Shown: positions 35,401-46,784 of the stretch, piece by piece
Position numbering within the stretch: the first letter of the stretch is position 1
How the letters are laid out: each line of letters begins with the position of its first letter
From: Loxodes magnus
Lineage: Eukaryota > Ciliophora > Karyorelictea > Loxodida > Loxodidae
Direction: 5' to 3'
Assembly: GCA_946699065.1 (NCBI GenBank)
Contig: CAMPDV010002020.1
Span: 1 to 64,000, forward strand
DNA length: 64,000 nt
The notes under the pieces: model-generated
The model's database searches: none
What the model was told of the DNA's origin: nothing
The model's input: the letters and a program-made list of their open reading frames with translations, nothing else
Made by a program: the position numbers and the translations under genes

Positions 35401-36560
35401 TAATATGAACTGTTTTAGTTGCTTAGTATTATCGTAGTTGTTAAGAGGATTGCTACCGAAATCTTTTAGTAGTGCATTGAAGTCACCAAGGAGGATTGAG
35501 TGATATAGAAAAACTCATTGGTTAATCATGAGAATGTTATATGCTTCGTCTTTCATATATATTGCCTTTTTTTGTCTGGCATGTAGCAGGAAGTGAAGAG
35601 TATATCTTCAAGCTTTATTGTGCAAAATCTGAACGAGGTCTCTCCATCTGCCTCTTAAATTATTTGAGTATGGCTTTGCTTCCTTTAACTAATATACAGA
35701 AACCTCTCTTCCATTAGCATTTTTAACATAGGTCCGAAATCCATGTACATTAACAGGTTTAAATTATTCTTTAGCATGTGTTTCATTAATTGAAAATGTC
35801 TAATCCTTTTAAATGATGAAATCCTGAATAGATAAAGTTTTAATTGCAATTCCATCTATATTGGCATGACCTAAATTTATTTATTTGATTAACGGATTTT
35901 TTAAGAGTCTTCTTTCAGTCCAGATTCATAAATTAGAATTTCATTTTTTTATCCATTAATTTCAGAATTTAGATATTTTTAAAATGCAATTTGTGCTAAT
36001 CAAAAAATTATATTATTATGTAGAAGTATCTTCGGTTGTAGTTTTCAAAAGTCTTTAATTAATGATATTTTAACTGGACGATTATCAATCTTTCCTTTTT
36101 CAAGTTCTTAATCAATTACAACGTATCTATTACAGACTACTGTCTATTAATTATTTCTTCTTCAGAGGTTAGATAATATAAATTTGTAGCTATTTTAAGT
36201 TAACGTTAATGTTTTTTATGATAATATGATTTTCTTCATTTTTGCTAAGACGTTATTTTGAAACGGAAGGTATAGGTCTGGACATTATCTTTTCAGTTCT
36301 TTTATGTATTCTTCTTTCTAAATATTTTATTACGAGTACTAAGCTATGGTTTGAGGATGTGAATCAACAAAAATCTAAAAAGATTATTTGCAATATTGAC
36401 TGATAGTTCCATTAAAATAGAAGAGGATTACTACATTGAAATTTAAATTTGCTTCAGGTTTTCCTCTAGACCAACGTTTTTTGAACTAAAATATCATAAT
36501 TTTTGACTTAATTGATTAATTATTTGCTTAGCTGATCATAAATATTCTTCAACTTTGTAT
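32430..36560 (-). pseudogene. REP-like non-LTR retrotransposon ORF2: APE endonuclease and reverse transcriptase
   Basis: Minus strand. Endonuclease domain (about 35950-35250): FSINETHAKEQFKPVNVHGF (catalytic Glu), ILLGDFNALLKDFG at 35473-35490, and PDHIPILVTLTYN at its end. Reverse transcriptase (about 34560-33700): QMGFLKKRQTAHQIQSF, TLIDVEKMFDNIERKTFF (motif A Asp), NNRITQGSSHGPVLSLLYYD (motif B), then RAWADEQILLSCSAQRLQQL, where YADD reads WADE (33803-33814). A C-terminal CGRK...FKHIL zinc-finger-like region and KKVQETMQKIWKAKRIM are shared with 8580-9365. Several frame changes, at least in the endonuclease region, and the altered catalytic motif show it is dead. Layout and motifs fit REP elements known from Tetrahymena. 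An ORF1 directly upstream is not obvious. Its 5' end lies against a broken Kelch gene. Confidence 0.85.
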
Positions 36561-36699
36561 ACTTAAAATCCATGAAGTCGAATTAGGAAGATTTATCCAA
36601 GAATAATAAATATGAGTCTCTAAACGAATCTAAAGTCTAATCAATTGTCTGATTATTTAATAGTTTTACTTAATTTCAATTTATATTCCTTTATTCTAA

Positions 36700-37165
36700 A
36701 CTGAAGCATATTTATTCAAGTGAAGATGTCTTTTTCCGATTGATTGTAAAAAGAAAAATTAAGAATACTGCAGAATGTTTATATTTAAACTCGTTCTAAG
36801 AATGGAAACTTTTATGTCAATTAACTAATAAACTCTATAGCTAACTTTAATAAACGATATGTAAGAGGAAAATGTATTTTCTTTTGGAGGGTTTAATTCA
36901 TATAAATAATTTAAAGATACAGTTCTAAAGTATAAAATTCTATAAGATAAATACATGAGATTAGATACATTTACCCTTAATCCACCTTACTTAATCTGTA
37001 AATAATTGGCCTTTTATAATTTTTGTAGGTTAAAATTGATAAATTAAGCAAAAGCCTACCAAATTTAAGTATATAGTAAAAAGAAAATTGCTGAAATGAG
37101 ATTAAAGCTCACTAACTAAAACTATAAAATATAAATTCAGTGAAATAGTAAGGAAATTGGCTTTT
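36700..37165 (+). pseudogene. Kelch repeat gene fragment, paralogue of 29.7-31.5 kb
   Basis: TLINDMQEENVFSFGGFNSY, KQFKDTVLKYKILQDK and FVGQNWQIKQK (Trp = TGA) parallel TLGSDKEEENIYSYGGAYES, ANLIYKYNIEKDN and FGGQNWQTQQQ of the larger gene, about 55-60% similar by eye. Only about two blades remain; the upstream part is missing where the retrotransposon begins. Confidence 0.65.
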
Positions 37166-37431
37166 TCATGAAGGCTAATAAACGGTTCTAATAGTTGCTA
37201 AGTTATAAAAGTTGAAATTGAAACAAAAAATAAAGGAATTTAAAGAATAAAAAGGTTTTATTATAAAAGGTTAATATTTATTAATAAAGTACTAAATAAA
37301 TGTATAACTTAGAAGAGTTTTCTTGTTGAAATAACTGTATCATATTTAGAAATTAATTAACCAATTTTTATAAATAACCTTCATTATAAAATTAATATTA
37401 ATTTTAATATCTTAAGCTTAATGAAAAACAA

Positions 37432-38260
37432 AAAAATGTCGAACCTCCGAAAGGAATTCTTTCCAGCTCCAAAGAACTAGGAGGCTGGCGCCTAACAATA
37501 GTATTAGGAAGCAAATAAACCTTCAAAAACTACCCATACTGCGACAACTCCCGCCTCGGAAGAGAAACCGAGGAAGTAGGCCAAGTCTATCCTACATCAG
37601 GAGGTCTCCGAATTTAACCCTACTGGTCAGATGAGCATGGATTAGCTCGTCAAGGTGGTGTTAAAACTCCAGGAAGAGGTTAGAAAATTACGAAAGGAAA
37701 ATGAAAAGCTGACTGAGCAGATTTAACAAGGGCTTTAGGATACTCTAGACCATAGAATGGCCAATTAGGAAAGAAAGTTCACTACTCTCTGAAATTATTA
37801 AAAAGATCAACAAAGTCAGACTAACTCCTAAGTAAAGAAGATTTAGGACTAAAATTAATTCCTTGAAAACATAATATAGAGCCAATAAAGCCAATGGAGT
37901 CAGCTGATTCCCTAGCATAATAGAATGGACATTGAAAATGAAAAGATTTACTTAAGGACGATAGTAACATAATAATAGAACTGAAAACCTAAAAAGCGAT
38001 GTTACTTTTGTAAAAGTAGTTATCATCTGCAAAAAAATGTAGATAATTTCAATAATTTAAAAAATAATACTGACTTAGAGATACAAAGAGCTCAGAGGCT
38101 ATGATGTGATCGAGAAGGGAGAATTTTCAAGCGTAGAATTACTGTAATGTAATCAGCTATAGAGCAGGAAATGCAAGGAAGAGAAACTCAAGACCATTGG
38201 TAGAGAAGGACTAAACTTTTACACCATTATTTGAACAGCGGATATGATTCTGCTGTTAAA
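37432..38260 (+). pseudogene. Gag-like ORF1-only unit
   Basis: AAAAATGTCGAACCTCC start; SYIRRSPNLTLLVRWAW in one frame, or the conserved block PSYIRRSPxLNPTGQMSMDQL in the shifted frame; then coiled coil VLKLQEEVRKLRKENEKLTE and a decayed knuckle KKRCYFCKSSYHLQKN. The 3' part has a TTGAACAGCGGATATGATTC stretch and TTAAATAAATTAAAT tail. Frame is broken around the knuckle. Same family as 40.6, 44.8, 46.8 and 52.0 kb. Confidence 0.65.
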
Positions 38261-38613
38261 CAATATTAAATAAATTAAATATCTTAAGCTTAAGCTAATA
38301 AATTTTAATCTTTTGATATTTGATAAAACTAAATATTAAATTTTACTATTCATAAATCTACTATCTTTACACTAGGAGAGAAGTATAATTTTAAAATAAA
38401 ATAATTAAATGATAAATTATAAATACTTTAAGAATGTACATATTGGTTAATTAATCTGACAGCATAATGAAATATAGCGTAATAATTTAAATAATTTAAA
38501 ATTTAATTATAAGATTAATAACACTTCAAAGTATTCCATATAGTTATAAAAAATATTTATTTTTTAAGATCATTAATTTTGTATATTTTTTATCTAAGTA
38601 TTAAAAAAAAGAG

Positions 38614-39265
38614 ATGGCTTTAAAGAAGCAAAACTCTTAAAATAAAATAACAAGCAACAATAAGATCAATTCATTGAAATGTATTCTTTGATAGTTGATA
38701 ATAAAAAACTTTAAGATTTAACTTAAAGAATTAGTTCATCAGCTAGTACTATTACCCAGCTTTAAAATGAAAATACTTAGCTAAAAACGGAAATCTCTCT
38801 CTAACCTTCAGGGCTCTAACTTATCCAAGAAATTGAAAAAATGGAGCATAAAATCAAGCAAATTGAAAAATTCAGTCATAGTAATCATCTCCTTTCGAAT
38901 TCTCAATATGATCCTATGGAAGTAGAAAATGAAATTAAGGCAATTTCCGCGAAGAAAATTGAAAAATTATAACGCTGTTGAAGATGCTACAAGATAGGGC
39001 ACATTTCAAGAAACTGTCCAATTAATTGCTTTTATTGCTAAAAATTGGACATATCTTCAGAGATTGTTATTACTTCAAGAGAAAACAATAATAAGAAAGG
39101 CGAAATACTTGGATCAAATTAAATAAATTATACTGCTCCCAAGAAGGACTAATTCTGAGAAAGTTGGTATGAATAGAAGAGAAAGATTCTGGAGAATTCA
39201 TGAATTTTTGACTCAAATTATAAACTTACTTGTGATAAACCTAACGAGGGTGATGTCACATTAAT
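38614..39265 (+). pseudogene. Gag-like ORF1-only unit with near-complete zinc knuckle
   Basis: GAGATGGCTTTAAAGAAGC start (MALKKQNSQNK). One base out of frame follows the main body: EMYSLIVDNKKLQDLTQRIS, ITQLQNENTQLKTEIS, KMEHKIKQIEKFSHS (coiled coil), then KLQRCWRCYKIGHISRNC, a canonical C-x2-C-x4-H-x4-C knuckle with Trp as TGA, and CFYCQK. Ends near KKDQF-TGA; 3' end GTGATAAACCTAACGAGGG as in the 10-kb unit. Only one indel near the start separates it from an intact frame. Confidence 0.7.
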
Positions 39266-39287
39266 ACATTATTATTATAAATTATAT

Positions 39288-39690
39288 AAAATGGATGTCA
39301 GCTGTGGTCAGAAGACCTAGTAGGCAATCTGGTGCAGTGAATACTGCCCTGTGAGTAATCTCGCACTAGATGATCCACAGGGAAGGGTGGACAAGCTTGG
39401 AACAGACAAGCAAAATTTCCTGAGGGTTCTCACTAGTAGTATGAAAGTTTTGATTGACGGGCCTTCTAATTAGTGACTTAATAATTAATTCTTATTTGGG
39501 CTTTATTCAAGAAGATTGGAGTATTTGATTCAAGATTCGAGAATAATCTTTAATAAATAGATTCTCCATTTGGAGAAGCTGACATTACTCATTGGACTTC
39601 TAGAATTTTAACAAGAAACATGAGAACATTTTTATTATATTAAATATTAATTTGAAAGATCTACGCGCTCTATAATCACTTTCATTATTT
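39288..39690 (+). mobile_element. SINE-like family A copy
   Basis: AAAATGGATGTCAGCTGTGG start, GTGCAGTGAATACTGCCCTG, CTGAGGGTTCTCACTAG. The 3' hairpin is shortened to GAAAGATCTACGCGCTCTATAAT. Flanked by TTATATAAAA on both sides, a possible 10-bp target-site duplication in AT-rich DNA. It follows the gag-like unit by ~20 bp. Confidence 0.8.
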
Positions 39691-39935
39691 ATTTTATATA
39701 AAAATTCGAAATTTTAATGGAAGAAATTTTAAAGAAATAAACTTAAAATTAGTATAAAAAATTAAGTTATTAATTAATATAACTTGAAATTAAATATAAG
39801 AAATTAATTAAAATTAAATTTAATTAAAAGTATTTTTCAAAAATTACTTTTCTTTATAAAATATATATAAAAAATAATGATAAATTAAACTAACTATAAT
39901 AGTACAAAATATTTAATACTATTATATATAGATAA

Positions 39936-40565
39936 AATGGCACATAAGAAACAATTCAAATAAAATCAATCTTCTAATTATCAATCGATATTTTAATTGA
40001 GATTTATTCGCTATAGATAGAAAATAAAAAGCTATAAGAAGCAGTGCAATAATTAATTTTGTAAATAAGCGGGTAGACTTAAAAATTAACTAGTTTTAAA
40101 ATTATAATGAAATTCTTAATGTAGAAATGAGAATAAAAGCTTCGACACATCTATTTAATCAAGAAATTAAAAGAGCAGAAGAAAAAATTTATAAAATTGA
40201 AATCTCAATTAAATAAATTATGAACAAGTTACAAGTAAAGCCATGCTTAATCAAATGAAGATTGAGCAATCTAATAAAAATATTAATTAAACATGAAAAA
40301 AATAAAAAAATAATTAAGTAATAAAAATAAATCAATTATACGTTGATTCTTGTAGAAGGCTAAGGCACACAAATAAAACTGTTGGAGTTCCGAAAAATTT
40401 CAAAGTCACGAAAAAAAAATTCTGATAAAACCTAATCAAGATTTATTGGACATTTTAAGGTGATCTATATAGAAAAAATGATTGGAGGAAACTAGTTACT
40501 TCAAAAAATAGTATAATCAAAAAAGAAGCACGAAACAAATGTTTGAAAAAAACTTAGAATAATAA
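39936..40565 (+). pseudogene. Gag-like ORF1-only unit, heavily decayed
   Basis: AAAATGGCACATAAGAAAC gives MAHKKQFKQNQSSNYQSIFQ, related to the MALKKQ and MASKKQ starts. Later coiled-coil pieces are in shifted frames. A knuckle relic IIRWFLQKAKAHKQNCW keeps the His and last Cys only. No clear 3' end. Confidence 0.5.
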
Positions 40566-40599
40566 TAATAGGATAAATTAAGTTTATCAATTTTCGAGC

Positions 40600-41500
40600 A
40601 TTTTCTCCTCTTCATGCTGGAAACCAGATTACTTCCGGTATTAAAAATAAAGTTTTAAAAGTCTCTCTTCCTCTCTCCTCCTATTGCTCATGACATTTCA
40701 AATTCTATCTTAATTTCTAATCAGATTTTCTCTTGTAGATAAAACCTAAATAATTTAAGTATAATCTCTCTGATTTGTTCCTACTTCATTTTTTTATCTT
40801 CCTCTACTGTGCTAGTATTCTTCTTTATTTATTCCAATAATACGTCTTGAAATTTTGGAATTTATTGCTGCGTCTTCACAAGTGATTTGTCGAATTGCAG
40901 TAGTTGCATTTCTTCAATACTTTTTTGATGTTTAATCTTAGTCTTCCTGTTGGTCGATCATCATTGGATCTCTTCTTAGTTCGTCGAGCTTCTTTTCTAA
41001 TTTATCCAATCTATTACTCAGATCAGTTTGTTTCCAAACTAATTTTAGGATTAGTTATTCTCGCCTTAAGATATCTTTCAGAAACCTCTTTGTTCTATTT
41101 CTTAGGACATAAATCTGGATTCTATTCCTTCCACTAGGCTGTTCCATAAGTTTCTCATTATTCTCAGTTTCCTAATCTCTTCCTAGAGCATCACTTTGGA
41201 GAGCTACTCCATGCTCATCTGGCCAGAAGAATTAAATTCTGACACCTACTGGTGAGAGTAGACTTCATATTTTTTGGTTTTTCCCCGATGTACTTATTAC
41301 GTGCGTCGCTTTCAAGGATTTCTTCTGTTTGTCACATCCTGCTTGAATTCGAGGTTATTAAGAAGAAGGTTAAGAAAAAGAGGACTGACCAAGATTGGAC
41401 TGAGGTTTGCTCTCTAACTTTTTGGAGGTGGTGTTTTGTTTTTGAATCCTTCCATTTTTTTAATTTATTTGGAAAAAAATTAGAATACATAAAATATAAA
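40600..41500 (-). pseudogene. Gag-like ORF1 unit, inverted twin of 44.8-46.0 kb
   Basis: Minus strand: QGVRIQFFWPDEHGVALQS-type frame or the alternative SDxxELNSSGQMSMEQLSKV, then EEIRKLRIMRNLWNSLAEG-ESRFMS and coiled coil QTDLSNRLDKLEKKLDEL. 3' end TACCGGAAGTAATCTGG...GAAAATGCTCGAAAATTG. Over about 900 bp it is almost identical to the plus-strand twin, differing chiefly by the 340-bp SINE insertion in the twin. A long antisense standard-code ORF here is a shadow. Confidence 0.75.
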
Positions 41501-42153
41501 CATTTAGATAAGTAGCCATAGTTTTGTTAAATAAGAATACGAATCTGGAGAAGAAATGGACAATTCCAAAGATTTTTAACATGATTCTTGAGACTTATTA
41601 TAAGCTAATACGTGAAAAGTAAAATAAAAGTGACGTTGCATTAATAAATTATTATTAATAAACAAGCAATCAGAAAATAAAATTCAATTTTCTTATTTTA
41701 AAACTCATATTGAATCTTTTGAAAAACATTATATTTTTTATTCATTAAAATATCACAATAATAAAATAAAAGAAAAATTAAAAAATATACAAAAAATTTA
41801 AATTTAAAATGTAAAAATTCATATACAAAATAAATAAATGTAAATAATAAAGAAAAAATTTGAAAAAGAAAAACTTTTTAAAAAATAATAAATAGAAAAA
41901 TCTTTAAATTAATGAGATAAAAAACAAAAAAAAATACAAAAAATAAGTTAAAATTAAGTTAAAAGTTTTATATTTTTTATACAAAAATTTAAAGAAGCTA
42001 AAATAAACAGAATAACTTATACCTCAAATAAAATTCACAAAATGGTTATATGAAAACCAACTAGTCATTTTTCAAATTTAAAGTAAAAAATTTTTACAAA
42101 TTTAGAGTTACAAAACCAAATTTTAAAACATAAAAAAGTTTGAATCTAACTTT

Positions 42154-43990
42154 TTATTGAATCCTGTCTATCTTTTCGATACACCACTTCTTTGATTCTA
42201 TGTCTTAAATATCTCTGTTGATAACATGTCGTTTCTATTATTCTTTCTATCTACATTCGAACTTATATTCTATCCAAAACTACTTACTTTCTCTTCGTAC
42301 TATGCTGTCTATAACAAATTGTTCATATTGTTCGTCTGTATTTCCATATTCCTTGTTTATATCGCTTATTCTGGTTTAAAAGACCTGTCTTTCATCTAAC
42401 TCTGTCATATCAATTACTTTGCTTATGCTTCTCTGTATTCTCCCTTTTAAGCTTATTAAGCAGCTTTTATTCTCGCATTATCCGCTATCACTTCCATATT
42501 AATATTTTACTCTGTTTTGAGTATACGTTTTGTTACTACCTATTACTAAGTTAAAAGTCTTATACATTTCATTCCTTCAAGGGTGTGACATTCTATGGCT
42601 AACTAGAAAGGTACTTTCTCAAGCTCTTTCTTCCTTTTTTTGCTTTTGACTGTATACTCGAATGTGATTAGAGTATCCTGATTAGCATTTCCTATATAAC
42701 CACTCTCGATCCTTCCAATTATAAATATTCTTCGTTTCTGAACTTTAAAAGTTATGTAGAGTTAAAGAAGCTTTCACATTAGTAGCAATAACAGGAGTAA
42801 ATAAAATATTTGAGAAATTATTATGAATTTAAGTAGGATCAACTTTGTTTATTTCTCCTTTCGTTTACTCGACTAAAGGAATTAAGCTTTCCAATTTGCA
42901 TTCTTATCCTTAAACGCTGATAATAGAAATTTCGATTCCTTTACTATTGGTCTCTTCAGCACAACTCACATAAAAGTCTTCTTTAATTTCTTCTAAATTT
43001 CCTAGACCGACATTTTCAATTCCATCAGTACAAATTATAACTTTTCACCATCATTCAGTCGATCACCTATAATTATTTAAGGAACTTAAGTTCAATCTCC
43101 AATTATTTAAACTTCTCCAGAAAAGGAAATAAGTCCTACATGTCTATTAGAGTTATTTGTGACATATTTTTTAGTTATTTATCTAGAGCAGCTTAAACGC
43201 ACTAAAGTCTACTGATATCAATTACGTTATCCTAGTAAAAACTAAGGTCCGTCTTAAGCATTTTATAGCTTCCTTAATTCAGCTAAAGGATCAACTCGTA
43301 ATTATATTTATTCCTTCACTGCTTAAGTTACACCCATTGATCCTGATACATCTATAACAAACAAAATACTTATATCATCTTAGCTTTTATCAATTACTTA
43401 CTAAGGACTTTCCAAAATATAAGTTAATTACTCTGATTTAGGAATTTCTTCTTACTCAAGCTGAATAATATTTAGACTTTCACAAAACCCGCAATTTCAT
43501 TCATAAACATCTTGATTATAAGTACCTTTTATTTAACTGCATACATTTAGAAAAGATTGGCAGGATTTACATTTCACAGGATCACCAGTAGCTATTGTAG
43601 CTTCTCGAGACAGAATGTTCAATTTAATACTTACTACATTAGTATCTACTACTTATTTATGTGTTTTTCCGATTTCTGCTATTTGAGGTACAGGTTAATA
43701 AAATTTTACATACTACTTGTTAAAAGATTGTTCTTCTTATCTGTTCTTTTCTGAAAAGTTTTATTGCATTTAATTCTCAGTTTTAGGATATTACATTTAT
43801 TTTGATTACTTAAAGTAAGCAGTTTATTTCATTTAGTGATTTGAGGCAAATTATTAATCTTTATTTAGAGAGAATTTACTTAGATTGAATCTAGACTGAT
43901 TCAAGTTAGCGAATTTCTGAGCTTCATTTTCAATAAAGTTACTTTTATTTTCTTCCAATGAATTTTTCCTAAATTGGATTATATTTGAGA
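42154..43990 (-). pseudogene. Sec23-type zinc finger plus von Willebrand A domain protein, internal deletion
   Basis: Minus strand: Gln/Asn-rich N-terminus, VVSIKLNILSREATIATG, then zinc finger DPVKCKSCQSFLNVC...YEWNCGFC (C-x2-C...C-x2-C, Trp = TGA, about 43585-43455), linker EQEEIPKSEQLTYILESPQQ, vWA MIDAS strand DDISILFVIDVSGSMGVTQA (about 43375-43320), VGLISFSGEVQIIGDWTQVP, IICTDGIENVGLGNLEEIKE, GIEISIISVQGQECKLESL and VIATNVKASLTLHNF. Compared with the ciliate vWA family, about 60-70 residues between QIIIGDRLND and the CTDG strand are missing, together with a one-base frame change, so the domain is probably dead. The start is uncertain (ATG at 43832 is one option). The first plausible end is TAA at 42154-42156, not TGA. 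Confidence 0.75.
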
Positions 43991-44785
43991 CTAACTATCT
44001 TATAGGTTAACTTCAAGAAGTTTGTTTTAGTTAGAAAATTCTTAAAATTATTAGGAATGGTACAATTCTTGGCTTTATAAACTCAAATTTTTATCAATTT
44101 CTTGATCTGCAATTTCAATAACGTTGTCTTGCTATTCTCATATGAAAGCAAAATTGGAAGCAAAATTCATACTATATAGATTTCATAAGGTTTATAAATG
44201 CCTGATCATAAAAGAAATGATAAGAAAGTATAATTTATATAATAATAAAATAGTAATAAGTAAAAGATTAAGCTATTTTCATAATAAACAAATGCTTATT
44301 ATTTAATTTAGCTCACTAGTCTTATCTTTTCTATTTCTATTATGATATTTACAATTAGTTAGTTCTTCTGTGGTTTTATATATTAGTTATAGAGTATATT
44401 CAATTATTAAGTACAAAAGTTATATATTTAATTAGATATAATATATATAATAGATTCATTAAATATCTCTTATGACTATCAATTTATTTATAAAGCTTAT
44501 GCTTATCTTATTTATTTTAAGCAAATTAGCAAAGAAAATTATAGTGATCTTTAACTAAAATTAAAAGCTAGTTTATTATATAATTTTTAGGATTTAAAGC
44601 TTTTATTTCTCTAAAAGTTTCTTTAGAACTAGAATGATAGAATGATTCAATCTATATTTAATATATGAAACTTAATTTGTTTAAACTGAAATATAATTAT
44701 ATATAGATTTTGAGAATATTATAACTAGCTTTAATTAAAATAAATTTTATGTATTCTAGTCTAATTATTTCCTTATCAAATCAAT
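43991..44785. other. AT-rich DNA, no gene recognised
   Basis: No family match on either strand under the deviant code. It may hold the 5' flank of the vWA pseudogene. Confidence 0.5.
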
Positions 44786-44789
44786 TCAA

Positions 44790-46035
44790 ATATGGAAGGA
44801 TTCAAAAACAAAACACCACCTCCAAAAAGTTAGAGAGCAAACCTCAGTCCAATCTTGGTCAGTCCTCTTTTTCTTAACCTTCTTCTTAATAACCTCGAAT
44901 TCAAGCAGGATGTGACAAACAGAAGAAATCCTTGAAAGCGACGCACGTAATAAGTACATCGGGGAAAAACCAAAAAATATGAAGTCTACTCTCACCAGTA
45001 GGTGTCAGAATTTAATTCTTCTGGCCAGATGAGCATGGAGTAGCTCTCCAAAGTGATGCTCTAGGAAGAGATTAGGAAACTGAGAATAATGAGAAATTTA
45101 TGGAACAGTCTAGCGGAAGGAATAGAATCCAGATTTATGTCCTAAGAAATAGAACAAAGAGGTTTCTGAAAGATATCTTAAGGCGAGAATAACTAATCCT
45201 AAAATTAGTTTGGAAACAAACTGATCTGAGTAATAGATTGGATAAATTAGAAAAGAAGCTCGACGAACTAAGAAGAGATCCAATGATGATCGACCAACAG
45301 GAAGACTAAGATTAAACATCAAAAAAGTATTGAAGAAATGCAACTACTGCAATTCGACAAATCACTTGTGAAGACGCAGCAATAAATTCCAAAATTTCAA
45401 GACGTATTATTGGAATAAATAAAGAAGAATACTAGCACAGTAGCACTCTCGTTGGTGCGCAGCTCTTTAAATTAATTTTATTTAATGTGAAAAAATTTTA
45501 TGGATCTCTCTATCCTTGCTTTCTCTTCCGGCAGTAAGTCCCTTTAATTTTTCCTTCCAAAGCATAGGATGCAATATGCGATTAAGGGTACATTTCCCCG
45601 ACCCATGATTAAGAAAGTTTCCTCCTGGCATTCTGAGTTCTCCAGTTTGTCACATTTTTACTCTCTTTTTACTTAATTCTTTTCCTCCGATTTATCCTCT
45701 GTCCGCGCTCATTTATAGTTGCCTTACTAGGCCTCCAAGCAGCATCCGAAGGAAAGGGTTTTCCACCCTATTTAAAAATTAAATAAAGAAGAATACTAGC
45801 ACAGCAGAGGAAGAAAAAACAAATGCAGTAGAGACAAATCAGAAAGATTATACTTAAATGATTTAAGTTTCATCTACAAGAGAATATTTGATTAGAAATG
45901 AAGATAGAATTGGAAATTACAGGAGCATAGGGAGGAGAGAGGAAGAGAAACTTTTAAAACTTTATTTTAATACCGGATCAATCTGGTGTCCAGCATGAAG
46001 AGGAGAAAATCCTCGATAATTGTTAAACTTAATTT
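44790..46035 (+). pseudogene. Gag-like ORF1 unit interrupted by a SINE
   Basis: Plus-strand twin of 40600-41500: block ELNSSGQMSMEQLSK (about 45005-45050), LAEGIESRFMS, QTDLSNRLDKLEKKLDEL, RRDPMMIDQQED, then the SINE at 45441-45780, then the C-terminus and the 3' block TACCGGATCAATCTGGTGTCC...GAAAATCCTCGATAATTG with a CTATTATTATTATT tail. Without the insertion the unit is about 900 bp, normal for this family. No zinc knuckle recognised. Confidence 0.75.
45441..45780 (-). mobile_element. SINE-like family C insertion with 24-bp target-site duplication
   Basis: The 340-bp insert is bounded by AAATAAAGAAGAATACTAGC-ACAG at 45417-45440 and again at 45781-45804. The inverted twin at ~40810-40840 has a single copy of that sequence and no insert. 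Read on the minus strand the insert begins AATTTTTAAATAGGGTGG and ends at GTGCTA of the 3' hairpin; the last bases of the hairpin are missing, probably because of microhomology with the target (GTGCTA). Confidence 0.93.
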
Positions 46036-46784
46036 TTCCTATTATTATTATTTGCTTATGGAATTATTATAAGAGTACATATAAAAGTATATAATATTTT
46101 TAATCATGATAAATAATTGCATACTTAATAAGCAATTTGCGATTATGTCTTAATAAAACTTATTTTTTCAAACTCTCCTTTGAACTCATGTTCTAATTTA
46201 TCTTGCAAAAGAAATGAAAAATTATTCTTAAAATTCTTTTATCCATTCGAGGAATTTCAATCTTTTGATTTTAGCCAAAACATTTCTAATACTCTCTTAT
46301 ATAATTCAGTATGAAAATTTTTAACTAATTTATCTACTTTAAGAGGGTAAGTTTTTTTATTTCTATTTGATATTAGTCTAATCAAATAAAATTACCTTCG
46401 TATAATTTTTTCCTAAAATAACTAATTATTAGTAAACTCCTAAAGTAAATCTCTATAGAAAAGACTTTTAAAATTGTGTTCTAATTCATCAAAATCTTAA
46501 TCACATAAGCAAATAGCATTTGTTTAAGGTTTCAATAATATGTTAACTAAGTTCATAATAGAAATACAAAGAAAGCTCTTTGCGTATAATTGAAATAAAA
46601 CTACTGATCAAGGTTTTCTTTCTATTTTGATATATTATATTTAAGAAAACACTCTTTTATTAATTTATATTTGATTTTATATTTTTTTTGCAGTAAGTAA
46701 AATTACGTTCGTTAGTAAAATCTTCGATATATTAAATCGTATTAAGAACTTTTCGACAATAATAATAATAATATTAATTTTAAG

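Noticed and set aside
41252-41515. Repeated ORF beginning MRVDFIFFGFSPMYLL present on both strands at 41.25 and 44.8 kb
   Set aside because: Antisense shadow of the gag-like twin units; conserved only because the twins are nearly identical.
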